NCBI GenBank assembly: GCA_028284235.1
Contig: JANQSC010000076.1
Span: forward strand, 1 to 64,000
Length of the DNA: 64,000 nt
Source: Opitutaceae bacterium
Lineage (GTDB): Bacteria > Verrucomicrobiota > Verrucomicrobiia > Opitutales > Opitutaceae
Direction of reading: 5' to 3'
Part shown: piece by piece, positions 1 through 8,093 of the stretch
How the letters are laid out: the number at the start of each line of letters is the position of its first letter
How positions within the stretch are numbered: the first letter of the stretch is position 1
The notes under the pieces: generated by a model
What the model saw: only the letters and a program-made list of their open reading frames with translations
Database searches by the model: none
What the model was told of the DNA's origin: nothing
Program-made: the position numbers and the translations under genes

Positions 1-836
1 CTATCGTCCGGCCCGAGCGCCACGAAATAGTCCAGCGCCTTGGTAGACTGGATACCGCGTGTGCGAACTCGTTGCGACGTGCTCTTCTGAACGTTTACGA
101 CCGTATTCATTCCGGCCCCGCTTTCGTCTTCGTCCCAGTCGATCTCGGAACCGACCGAATAGGCCATGAGCTCCTCGATGTCGTTCAATCCGGTGTCTTC
201 AACGAACTCCTGAGTCCAGACCGAGACCGAGGCCGCCGTATCGCGGAGGCTGGTATTCAATCGGCTCCCTGCCAGTGTGTTCGTGGCCCGGTATCCGGTG
301 TCTTGTGACGCGTCTACTTCGAACGGAGTCAGTTCATAAACGTCCTCCGGATTGTCGTCCTGCCCCACCACTGTGTGGGTGTTGGCAAGCGCGAGCGAGA
401 GCAATCCGCTGAGGATGCTCCCAATTTTCATTGGTTTCCTATATGTATCCATGGTTTGGTTTTGTTTATAGTTTGGGATAGGTTCGTTATCCCCTTCACC
501 ATGGATGGCATCGGCTGGAGTTTTCACTCTCCCGAGTATCAGAGCTCCACTCGTCTCGTCTCGATAGCTCGTCAAACCGGTACCAGCCAAAATCCGGTCC
601 AACGCTTCCGCTACCGTGAACTCTCCCTTGATGGGAACGAGTGTCACTCCCTTCAAGAGATTCGACGGGTAGATGATCTCCAGCTCCGCCTGCAAGGCGA
701 GATTCCGAAGCATCTTCGGAGCTCTCCCGGCAGGAACGTCGACAGCGATGACCTCCTCCTGCGCCAAAGCCTCCGCGCAGCAGCCAGGGTACTGCTGTAT
801 CAGAATCAGCAATGTCAACGAGATGAATCGTTTCAT
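1..836 (-). CDS. STN-domain TonB-dependent outer-membrane receptor (C-terminus beyond window)
   Basis: The reading frame is uninterrupted from ATG at 836 to the window edge (278 residues seen). Residues 1-26 form a signal peptide ending ALA-Q. Residues 28-103 match an STN (secretin/TonB short N-terminal) signalling domain, with AVDVPAG and the KGEFTVAEALDRILAGTGL pattern. From about residue 165 comes the receptor plug (PFEVDA, NTLAGSRLNTSLRDTAASVS), very like Opitutae TonB-dependent receptors. Between the two, at residues 136-160, lies a second signal-peptide-like stretch (MKIGS, hydrophobic core, ALA-N) preceded by AGGAAA six bases before its ATG at 431. STN receptors import a ligand through the outer membrane and pass a signal to a FecR protein; the gene lies just downstream of fecR- and fecI-like genes. 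The ligand cannot be told from the plug alone. The barrel is outside the window. Confidence 0.85.
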   Translation of the reverse strand, partial: MKRFISLTLLILIQQYPGCCAEALAQEEVIAVDVPAGRAPKMLRNLALQAELEIIYPSNLLKGVTLVPIKGEFTVAEALDRILAGTGLTSYRDETSGALILGRVKTPADAIHGEGDNEPIPNYKQNQTMDTYRKPMKIGSILSGLLSLALANTHTVVGQDDNPEDVYELTPFEVDASQDTGYRATNTLAGSRLNTSLRDTAASVSVWTQEFVEDTGLNDIEELMAYSVGSEIDWDEDESGAGMNTVVNVQKSTSQRVRTRGIQSTKALDYFVALGPDD

Positions 837-978
837 TACTTTCGGTGCGTGTTGGATGTATTAACTGTCTTTTGTGATTATGCGCGCCCATGGCGAGGGT
901 TGTCGCCATACGAGATGCGCTCGGCGGGGCTTTCCGCCAAAAAAAGATTTTGCGTAACTGTAATTTTCACTCGGCCGG

Positions 979-2034
979 CTATTCGGGTCGCTTGCGCAAC
1001 ACGATCAGCTCGTCGCTTTGGCTCGCGATCTCCGCCCCGAAGCCAATTTCCACCAGACGCGCGAACGCGGCTACGTTGTCCGAGCGAAACGTCCCGCTGA
1101 TCAGCATTGTCGCCAAGGCGTCGTCCTCGAGCGCGATCTGCGTCGCGTTGAGCCGGTTGAATTCCGCCACAATCGCTCCCAGGGACCGATCTTCGAAGGT
1201 AACGACTCCACGCTGCCACGACAGGACTCGACGCACTTCGCTGTCGCTGAGCGCGGCGATTTGGGCGGGTTGCGGGGCCTTGCCGACCGAGACGATCGCT
1301 CGTTGCCTGGCCGCGAGCAGCGAAGGTTGACTCGCCTGTTCGCGACGCTCGCCGTCCACGACGAGTTCCGGAGCAGCGTCCACTTTGACACGTCCTTCCG
1401 CTACCAGCACCTCGAAGGTCTCCGCCCGTTCGTCCATCCGCACGTTGAACGCGGTGCCAATGGCACTGACATCGATTCCATGCACTTCCACTACAAACGG
1501 TCGACTCGCGTCCTTCGCCACTGTGAAGAACGCCTCACCCCGCTCGAGCCGTACGCGGCGTTCCGCCGACGTGAATAACACGTCCAATTTCGTGTTCTCG
1601 TTCATCTGGATCTCCGAGCCGTCGTCCAAGGCTCGACGGTTCCCCTCGGATTCGGCGATAATCTCCTCCACAACCGGACCTTGTTGAACATCGCGTTGTA
1701 AAGAAAAAATCGATACAACGACGAGGATCGCTGCCGCTGCCGCCAATGCGCCGGTAAACAGATAGCGATGCCAGCTCGACCGGGAAGGCGCCAGCAAGTC
1801 GGGATTCGGCTTCACCCCGTGCTCCGGGCGCCAGGCCGAAAGCTGGTCGAGCCGTTTCCAATTGCTCCTGTGTTTGGCAAACGCCCGTTTGTGGCTCGGG
1901 TCTTCGTGGAGCCACTCGAAAAACGAGTCCTGCTCTTCGGGCGCCAAACCTCGATCCAAGCGCCACATCCACTGAGCCGCTTTCGCTTCGATCTCTTCCG
2001 AAATCGGATCCTTGCTGTCGTTCGGCTCGCTCAT
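979..2034 (-). CDS. FecR-family anti-sigma/signal transducer
   Basis: 351 residues. The N-terminal cytoplasmic part (about residues 12-65, AAQWMWRLDRGL, EEQDSFFEWL, HKRAFAKH) is the DUF4880-type sigma-binding domain. One membrane segment follows at about 90-111. Then comes the periplasmic FecR beta-domain (about 130-230, DGSEIQMNENTKL, RGEAFFTVAKD, GTAFNVR) and a C-terminal STN-like domain (about 275-340, GVVTFEDRSLGAIVAEFNR). In known systems FecR holds or activates its cognate sigma factor when the outer-membrane receptor STN domain reports ligand. The start ATG overlaps the stop of the sigma gene (ATGA, 2031-2034), so the two are translationally coupled. The receptor gene follows 142 bases downstream. 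Ligand unknown. Confidence 0.9.
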   Translation of the reverse strand: MSEPNDSKDPISEEIEAKAAQWMWRLDRGLAPEEQDSFFEWLHEDPSHKRAFAKHRSNWKRLDQLSAWRPEHGVKPNPDLLAPSRSSWHRYLFTGALAAAAAILVVVSIFSLQRDVQQGPVVEEIIAESEGNRRALDDGSEIQMNENTKLDVLFTSAERRVRLERGEAFFTVAKDASRPFVVEVHGIDVSAIGTAFNVRMDERAETFEVLVAEGRVKVDAAPELVVDGERREQASQPSLLAARQRAIVSVGKAPQPAQIAALSDSEVRRVLSWQRGVVTFEDRSLGAIVAEFNRLNATQIALEDDALATMLISGTFRSDNVAAFARLVEIGFGAEIASQSDELIVLRKRPE

Positions 2035-2555
2035 TTGTCTAGTTGATTGAAAAACTGGGCGATTTTGCGCATCCCGATGGTCCCCTGGGTTTCCACCGTG
2101 TTCACGGATATGTCGAGCTCGGAAGCGATCTCCTTTTGAGAGAGCCCGTATATTTTCCGCAAGGTGATGATCTGGCGGCAGCGAGCGGGCAGAGACTGTA
2201 TGGCATGGGTCAACAATTCTAGTTCCTCCGAGCGAGCGACTTCTCGAGACACGTCGGCGTCTTCATCCAAGACGCCCAGCGCGTCGATATCCGCCAAAGA
2301 AAGTTCGCTCCTCACAGTTTGTTTTCGAATTCGGCCTAGAGCGATGTTTCGGGCCGTGGCAAAAAGGAACGCTTTCGGCGAATCGATTTTCGTCGTTTCG
2401 CTCGCGCTCAGCACTTTCAAGAAGGCCTCCTGGACGATGTCGTCGATCGCGTCGTCATCGGAGAAGCGACTTCGCAACCACGCCCGCAGCATGGCCTCGT
2501 GCGGCTGAAGATAGGTCGCAAACCAAATTCCCTGCTTCGAATTTTCTGGCGGCAT
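2031..2555 (-). CDS. FecI-like ECF RNA polymerase sigma factor
   Basis: 174 residues, normal for an ECF sigma factor. Region 2 is seen at about 35-75 (DDAIDDIVQEAFLKVL, SPKAFLFATARNIAL) and region 4 at about 115-170 (SLPARCRQIITLRKIYGLSQKEIA, then SVNTVETQ), a helix-turn-helix that reads the -35 element. The order sigma, FecR, STN receptor on one strand is the standard cell-surface signalling layout, so this factor probably transcribes the receptor and linked transport genes. It is the promoter-proximal gene; 143 bases separate it from the transporter at 2699, which lies on the same strand. Confidence 0.92.
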   Translation of the reverse strand: MPPENSKQGIWFATYLQPHEAMLRAWLRSRFSDDDAIDDIVQEAFLKVLSASETTKIDSPKAFLFATARNIALGRIRKQTVRSELSLADIDALGVLDEDADVSREVARSEELELLTHAIQSLPARCRQIITLRKIYGLSQKEIASELDISVNTVETQGTIGMRKIAQFFNQLDK

Positions 2556-2698
2556 TGATGTAAACTAAGAGTTCGACTACACCTGGACCAACGAGATTGG
2601 ATTCGTAGAGGTTTCGAGTTTTTGCGACGAGGGCCGCTTCCAGGCTTGCCTAAACAGCCCGCGACTCCCCGCTCTTGGCAAGTTCGAAATGAATTTCG

Positions 2699-4036
2699 CT
2701 ATCGGATTCCCAGCTTTTCCTCGATCTTCTCCAGTGAAACACCCTTGGTTTCTGGAACCATAAGCTTAACCCAAACCAGCTGAACGACCATCATCACGCA
2801 GAAGAAGAGGAAGACGTAGCCCGCTGCGAACAGCTCTACCATTTTGGGGAACACAAGCGTCAACAAGGCAGCGAACACCCAGTGCGTTCCGCTTCCGAGC
2901 GTTTGACCCGCCGCGCGATTGGCATTGGGGAAAATTTCGGAAATAAACACCCAGATCACCGCGCCCTGCCCCACGGCGTGAGCACCGATGAAGGCGAATA
3001 TGCAGATGGGGACAATCGCGAAGTTTTCCGTGAAAAACGCCCAGGAACACAGCCCTAGAGCCGCGATGTATCCAAACGAGCCGATATACAACAACGTACG
3101 TCGACCGAGGCGGTCGATCAGGTACAGTCCTACAAAAGTAAATACCAGATTCGTGACGCCAATCCCGACTGACTGGAGCAAGGCCGCCTTCTCGCCCAGT
3201 CCAGTCAGCTCGAATATTCGCGGCGCGAAGTAGAGCACCGCGTTGATGCCGGACAGCTGATTGAAAAACGCGATGAGGAAAGCCAACAATATTGGCAGCT
3301 TGAGACGGTTCGTCCAAAACGCAGCCGATTCTCTTGGCCGCTGGGACGCGGTTGTGATCTCCTCCGCCTTTTCCTCCAAGGCCTCGTCCGAGTCGCTCGG
3401 CCGGATTAACCGCAAGACCGCTAAACCGCTCGCCCGGTCCCCCTTCAATCCAATCAGCCAGCGCGGGCTCTCGGGAATGCCAAAACACATCGCCGTGTAG
3501 ATCAAAGCCGGAATCGCCTCCACGCCCAACATCCAGCGCCAAGCGTTCTCGCCGACGCCGCCCAGCAAATAGTTGGAGAGAAACGCGACGAGAATGCCAA
3601 AGACGATATTGAACTGGAACATACCAGTCAAACGGCCCCGCTTTTCCGCAGGGGCGATCTCGGAAATGTACAAGGGGGCGGCAATGGTGGAAATGCCGAT
3701 CCCCACGCCGCCGATAAAGCGAGCGACCATAAACGTGACCGCTCCCGTGGCGAACGCGGAGCCCACCGCCGATACGAAATACAAAACCCCGATCCACAAG
3801 AGCGTCTTTTTTCGCCCGTAGCGGTCCGTCGGCAGGCCGCCAATCAACGCCCCGAGCACCGTTCCCCACAGCGCCATGCTCATTGCCAGCCCGTGAATTC
3901 CCGCGCTCAAGCCCCAAAGCTCCTGGATACGCTGCTCGGCGCCCGAAATGACCACCGTGTCGAATCCGAAAATAAACCCGGCAAGGGCCGAAGTGAGCGC
4001 CCAATAGAAGAGTCGCGGGGAGGAAGAGGAAGCCAT
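2699..4036 (-). CDS. MFS sugar porter (sugar:H+ symporter family)
   Basis: 445 residues from the ATG at 4036 (MASSSSPRLFYW). In-frame codons continue upstream to 4114 but that extension has no family-like sequence. About twelve hydrophobic segments are readable. Sugar-porter signatures are present: FGFDTVVISGA in TM1, DRYGRKKT between TM2 and TM3, PESPRWL before the central loop, NQLSGINAVLYFAP in TM7, DRLGRRTLL between TM8 and TM9, and PETKG near the C-terminus. The family imports monosaccharides with protons in the inner membrane. It is divergent from the sugar dehydrogenase at 4214, with 177 bases between, and next to an ABC importer with fucU, so it probably carries a related sugar. No strong ribosome binding site is visible. 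Confidence 0.9.
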   Translation of the reverse strand: MASSSSPRLFYWALTSALAGFIFGFDTVVISGAEQRIQELWGLSAGIHGLAMSMALWGTVLGALIGGLPTDRYGRKKTLLWIGVLYFVSAVGSAFATGAVTFMVARFIGGVGIGISTIAAPLYISEIAPAEKRGRLTGMFQFNIVFGILVAFLSNYLLGGVGENAWRWMLGVEAIPALIYTAMCFGIPESPRWLIGLKGDRASGLAVLRLIRPSDSDEALEEKAEEITTASQRPRESAAFWTNRLKLPILLAFLIAFFNQLSGINAVLYFAPRIFELTGLGEKAALLQSVGIGVTNLVFTFVGLYLIDRLGRRTLLYIGSFGYIAALGLCSWAFFTENFAIVPICIFAFIGAHAVGQGAVIWVFISEIFPNANRAAGQTLGSGTHWVFAALLTLVFPKMVELFAAGYVFLFFCVMMVVQLVWVKLMVPETKGVSLEKIEEKLGIR

Positions 4037-4213
4037 AGGGACAGGGGTTTGAAAACAGAGTTTACTTGTTGGGTATCCGCAACTTGCTGGAAATCGCATC
4101 GCAAAACAACCCATTTGTTGATTCGAGCCAAACTTGTTCGGCGCGCTGTTTCAGCGATATCGCGCAAAAGCCGCCTTGAAACCGATGGTCAAAGCGATAC
4201 AACCCATTCTCCA

Positions 4214-5230
4214 GTGAAGACGATACAGCTAGCGACTCCCGGCGCATTCGCATCAATCGAAGAGCCCGAGCCCCAGCGGGGCGACAACGAAGCGCTGGTG
4301 CGTGTTCGCCGCATCGGCGTATGCGGCACCGACATACATGCTTTTCATGGTCGCCAACCCTTTTTCGACTATCCCCGCGTGCTCGGGCACGAGCTCGGAG
4401 TCGAGATCCTGGAGATCGACGCCGACAACGCGGCCGGGCTGCAAGTCGGCGACCGTTGCTCCGTAGAGCCGTATTTGAATGACAATGACAGCCCCGCCTC
4501 GCGCATCGGGAAAAGCAACTGCTGCGAGCAACTCGAAGTGCTCGGCGTCCACACCGACGGCGGCATGCGGCCTCTCCTGTCGCTGCCAGTTGAAAAACTG
4601 CACAAGGCGAACGAACTCACTTACGATCAACTCGCCTTGATCGAGACGATCTGCATCGGGGCCCACGGGATCGAGCGATCCGGCCTGACCGCGAACGAGA
4701 CGATCCTCGTCCTCGGCAGTGGCCCCATCGGCCTGGGAGCCATCCAGTTCGCCCTCTCCCTCGGCAGCCGCGTGATCGTTGCAGACATCAACGAAGAGCG
4801 CCTCGCGTTCTGCCGGGACACAATCAAAGTCCACCATACCCTGAAAGCCGACGCGCCCGACTTCGAATCGCGTCTAACGGAACTTTGCGACGGCGCCCTA
4901 CCCCAAGTCGTGCTCGACGCCACCGGAAACCGCTTCTCCATGCAGCGGACATTCTCCTTGACGGCTCACGGCGGCCGCATCGTCTTCCTCGGGCTGCTCA
5001 AAGGGGAGATCGCTTTCGACGATCCCAATTTCCACAAGCGCGAGCTTACCTTGATGGCCAGCCGTAACGCCACACCGGATACATTTAAAAAAGTGATCGA
5101 CGCCGTCAAAAGCGGCGCCATCGACACGAAACCGTGGATGACCCATCGCCTGGCTTTGGAAGACGTCCCGGACCAGTTTGAATCCACCATCGCCGAACCC
5201 GGTCTTATCAAGGCAATCATCGAAGTCTGA
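4214..5230 (+). CDS. Zinc-type medium-chain sugar (alcohol) dehydrogenase
   Basis: 338 residues from a GTG at 4214 (VKTIQLATPGAF); upstream in-frame sequence back to 3893 overlaps the divergent transporter and looks non-coding. The catalytic zinc site of medium-chain dehydrogenases is present (GVCGTDIH, then RVLGHELG), as is the NAD(P)-binding motif GSGPIGLGAIQFA. The fold resembles L-galactonate, gulonate and sorbitol dehydrogenases (LGVHTDGGM). The structural zinc lobe, normally four cysteines, is nearly absent: between EPYLN and CCEQL only the last cysteine position is kept. Its place next to fucU and an ABC sugar importer suggests it oxidises the imported sugar or its acid. Substrate is inferred only. 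Confidence 0.85.
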   Translation: MKTIQLATPGAFASIEEPEPQRGDNEALVRVRRIGVCGTDIHAFHGRQPFFDYPRVLGHELGVEILEIDADNAAGLQVGDRCSVEPYLNDNDSPASRIGKSNCCEQLEVLGVHTDGGMRPLLSLPVEKLHKANELTYDQLALIETICIGAHGIERSGLTANETILVLGSGPIGLGAIQFALSLGSRVIVADINEERLAFCRDTIKVHHTLKADAPDFESRLTELCDGALPQVVLDATGNRFSMQRTFSLTAHGGRIVFLGLLKGEIAFDDPNFHKRELTLMASRNATPDTFKKVIDAVKSGAIDTKPWMTHRLALEDVPDQFESTIAEPGLIKAIIEV

Positions 5231-5266
5231 GAGTGCGTCTAATACGTCCGATAATTGCAATTCAAT

Positions 5267-5349
5267 GGTAGGGACCGGCTGCCAGACGGTCCGCACAACC
5301 TTGGAAAACTGCTCAACCGACGCGGCTCGCTCGGCGATCGAGCCCTACC
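5267..5349. repeat. REP/BIME-like palindromic doublet, type 2
   Basis: An 83-bp element with matching feet GGTAGGG and CCCTACC. Each half folds on its own: GGACCG pairs with CGGTCC across 9 bases, and GGCTCG pairs with CGAGCC across 9 bases. GTAG at both outer ends is the foot of classic REP sequences recognised by RAYT transposases. It sits between the dehydrogenase and the binding-protein gene on the same strand. Plan and size match the 81-bp family at 9635, but the stems differ. Confidence 0.65.
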
Positions 5350-5462
5350 TCTAGAAACTTATTCGACGGTATCTGAGGGAACCTGTGTCTAGTCTTTAAA
5401 CTAAGAAACAACGTTGATTCCCGCTCACTACCTTGTCAGACATTGTACGTTCAACCCATTTC

Positions 5463-6458
5463 ATGAAAATCCGATCCTTAACCCTCTTTCTCAGCAGCTT
5501 GGCCGTCGTCCTGTTCGCCGGCTGCTCCTCCTCCAACGATTCCGAGGGCGACTCTTCCGGCAAACCTGTCATCGCCGCCATCCCTAAAGCCACCGGCGGC
5601 GATTTTTGGGAAACGGTCGAATCCGGCGCCCGCAGAGCCGCTGGCGAATTCGACGTCGAACTCAAGTGGGAAGGGCCCGTCACCGAGACAGAAATCGCCG
5701 AGCAAACCAAGATCATCGAAAACATGATCAACCTCGGCGTCGACGCCATCGCCCTCGCGCCCCTGAACAATCAAGCTCAACGCAAGCCCGTTCAGTCCGC
5801 AGTCGACAACGGGATTTCAGTGGTCATATTCGACTCCGCGGTCGACGGCGACGCCCACTCCAGCTTCGTCGCCACCGACAATCAGCTCGGCGGATCTCTT
5901 GGAGCGGACTACATTGCCGGCAAAGTCGGCCCCAACAGCAAACTGGTCGTTTTTCGCTACGTGCAAGGCACGGCCAGCACCGCGAAGCGATCCGACGGAT
6001 TTATCGCCACAGCGACCGCCGCCGGCCACCAAATCTTGGCGGAACCCTTCTCCGAGTCAGGCACCCTGGAAGGCTCGAAAAGCGTCGTCGCCAACACCTT
6101 CGAGCGCTTCATCAAAAACGGGAAACTCGAAGTGGACGGCGTTTTCGCCGCCAACCTGACGACCACTCTCGGCGTTTCGTCGGCCCTCGACGATTTGAAA
6201 GACAGCGGGATCGAAGTCGACCTCACTTTCGTCGGATTCGACAGCTCCAAGAAACTCGTCGAAGAAGTCCAGTCCGGTAAAATCGACGCCCTCGTTGTCC
6301 AAAGCCCGGAAAAAATGGGCTACCTCGCCGTGAAGACGGCGCTCGCCGTTTCCCGAGGCGAAACGGTCGAGGCCGTCATCGACACCGGCGTCGAAGTGGT
6401 CACCGCGGAGCGACTCGAGAGCGAGCCGGCGATTCGCGCACTGGTGGGATTGAAGTAA
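5463..6458 (+). CDS. Sugar ABC transporter substrate-binding lipoprotein
   Basis: 331 residues from ATG at 5463 (MKIRSLTLFLSS). A lipoprotein signal peptide ends LFAGC with the modified cysteine at residue 21, followed by a serine-rich tether. The mature part is a type-1 periplasmic sugar-binding protein of the ribose/allose group: VIAAIPKATGGDFW at the start of lobe 1, then IIENMINLGVDAIALAPL, VVIFDSAVDG and FVGFDSS. It captures a sugar in the periplasm and hands it to the permease at 8094. It is the first gene of the set binding protein-ATPase-permease-fucU, all on the plus strand. The fucU neighbour points to L-fucose or a similar 6-deoxyhexose. Confidence 0.92.
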   Translation: MKIRSLTLFLSSLAVVLFAGCSSSNDSEGDSSGKPVIAAIPKATGGDFWETVESGARRAAGEFDVELKWEGPVTETEIAEQTKIIENMINLGVDAIALAPLNNQAQRKPVQSAVDNGISVVIFDSAVDGDAHSSFVATDNQLGGSLGADYIAGKVGPNSKLVVFRYVQGTASTAKRSDGFIATATAAGHQILAEPFSESGTLEGSKSVVANTFERFIKNGKLEVDGVFAANLTTTLGVSSALDDLKDSGIEVDLTFVGFDSSKKLVEEVQSGKIDALVVQSPEKMGYLAVKTALAVSRGETVEAVIDTGVEVVTAERLESEPAIRALVGLK

Positions 6459-6464
6459 GCATAG

Positions 6465-6502
6465 ATAGGACCTATAAGACTTATAAGACCTATTGGTCCT
6501 AT
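6465..6502. repeat. Stem-loop with short direct repeats
   Basis: ATAGGACC (6465-6472) is repeated inverted as GGTCCTAT (6495-6502) with a 22-base loop made of two near-identical units (CTATAAGAC, TTATAAGAC). It lies in the 82-base gap between the binding-protein and ATPase genes. It could lower expression of downstream genes relative to the abundant binding protein, or be a repetitive palindrome. No T-run follows, so it is not a standard terminator. Confidence 0.55.
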
Positions 6503-6540
6503 AAACACCACCCCCAACCCACTCTTCCGACTCAGACTCC

Positions 6541-8070
6541 GTGCCCGATCCTTCGCGTGACTCCACAACCCCCCGCCTCGAAATGCGCGGCATCGCCAAG
6601 CGATTCGGGGCCACGCTCGCGCTAAAGGGAGTCGATTTAAAAGTCGCCCCGGGCGAAATACTAGCGCTCGTCGGCGAAAACGGAGCCGGGAAAAGCACAC
6701 TGATGAAAGTCCTTTCGGGAGCCCACGCTCCCGACGAAGGAGAGCTGTTCCTCGACGGCGAAGCGTACGAACCCGGCAATCCGCTCCACGCGCGTCAATC
6801 CGGGGTGGCGATGATCTACCAGGAACTCTCCCTCGCCCCCCATCTCTCCGCCATGGAGAATATTCTTCTCGGAATCGAGCCCGCCCAATTCGGACTCGTC
6901 GACTGGAAAGAAATGAAACGCCTCGCCAGCGAAGCCATGAAAACCGTTGGGCTCGACGGCGTTCGTCCCGAAACTCCCGCTCGTGCCCTCTCAATCGCCC
7001 AGCAACAACTGCTCGAGATCGCCCGAGCCGTCGCTCTCGACAGCCGCGTTCTCGTACTCGACGAACCCACCAGTTCGCTCACCTCCAAAGACATCGAAGC
7101 CCTCTTCAAATTGGTCCGCTCCCTTTCCGAGCGGGGAATCTCCATCGTCTACATCTCCCACTTCCTCGAGGAAGTCAGCGAACTCAGCCACCGCTTCAGC
7201 GTCCTTCGAGATGGCGAAAGCGTAGGGGAAGGAATTACCTCGGAAACGACCGAGGAGGAAATCATCGCCTTGATGGTTGGACGGGATGTCGACGATTTGT
7301 ATCCACGCTCCAATCGCGCGAGCTCGGACGTTGTTCTCGAAGTCGAAAACCTCGCCGGACTCTCAAAACCGAAATCGGCCAGCTTCCAGCTTCGCCGCGG
7401 CGAAATTCTGGGGATCGCCGGACTCGTCGGCGCCGGTCGCACGGAACTGCTCGACGCCATTTTCGGACTCGAGCCCATCGCCAGCGGCGAAGTAACCATC
7501 GAATCCTACTCGGGTGTAGCCGGTCCTAAACTACGATGGGAACAAGGCCTCGGAATGGTCAGCGAAGACCGGAAAACGCAAGGCCTTGCCGTCGGCTTGA
7601 GCATCGCCGACAACCTGACCCTTCCCCAGCTCGACGGGCTTGGACCCGGTCGTCTTGTGCTCCCGTCCCGGCAAGACGCGGCGTCGCAAACTTGGATTGA
7701 GCAAATCCCCATCAAATGCGAGTCGCCTCGCCAACAGGTGAACGCCCTCTCCGGCGGCAATCAGCAAAAAATTGCCATCGCTCGCCTACTCCACGCCGAC
7801 GTCGACATCCTCTTGCTGGATGAACCCACCCGCGGCATCGACGTCGGATCGAAAGCTCAAATCTACCGGCTCATCGACTCCCTCGCTCGAGGCGACGACG
7901 AATCCGGCACACCGCCCAAAGCCATTCTCCTCGTCAGCAGCTACCTGCCGGAACTGCTCGGAATATGCGACCGCATCGCCGTCATGTCCCGCGGAATTCT
8001 CAGCGACGCCCGACCCGTCGACGAATGGGACGAACATACGCTCATGTCCGCCGCCATTGGCCAAGAATAA
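6541..8070 (+). CDS. Sugar ABC transporter ATP-binding protein (RbsA/MglA type, two ATPase domains)
   Basis: 509 residues from a GTG start at 6541. Two ABC domains are fused, as in monosaccharide importers of the CUT2 class. Domain 1 has Walker A GENGAGKST (about 45-53), a Q-loop MIYQELSLAPHLS, a signature region ALSIAQQQLLEIARA and Walker B RVLVLDEPTS. Domain 2 has the degenerate Walker A GLVGAGRTE typical of the family, a clear signature LSGGNQQKIAIARLL and Walker B DILLLDEPTRGID. It powers uptake through the permease encoded 23 bases downstream. A small stem-loop separates it from the binding-protein gene. Confidence 0.95.
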   Translation: MPDPSRDSTTPRLEMRGIAKRFGATLALKGVDLKVAPGEILALVGENGAGKSTLMKVLSGAHAPDEGELFLDGEAYEPGNPLHARQSGVAMIYQELSLAPHLSAMENILLGIEPAQFGLVDWKEMKRLASEAMKTVGLDGVRPETPARALSIAQQQLLEIARAVALDSRVLVLDEPTSSLTSKDIEALFKLVRSLSERGISIVYISHFLEEVSELSHRFSVLRDGESVGEGITSETTEEEIIALMVGRDVDDLYPRSNRASSDVVLEVENLAGLSKPKSASFQLRRGEILGIAGLVGAGRTELLDAIFGLEPIASGEVTIESYSGVAGPKLRWEQGLGMVSEDRKTQGLAVGLSIADNLTLPQLDGLGPGRLVLPSRQDAASQTWIEQIPIKCESPRQQVNALSGGNQQKIAIARLLHADVDILLLDEPTRGIDVGSKAQIYRLIDSLARGDDESGTPPKAILLVSSYLPELLGICDRIAVMSRGILSDARPVDEWDEHTLMSAAIGQE

Positions 8071-8093
8071 CGTTCACAAAAGTTCTCCAAACC

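Noticed and set aside
496-909. Apparent alternative protein in the receptor leader region
   Set aside because: The frame is offset from the STN-receptor frame and lacks domain motifs; the STN frame from 836 is continuous with the receptor.
2766-4004. Second minus-strand frame of 412 codons within the MFS gene
   Set aside because: Shifted frame of the transporter with no hydrophobic segments; the real protein is in the other frame.
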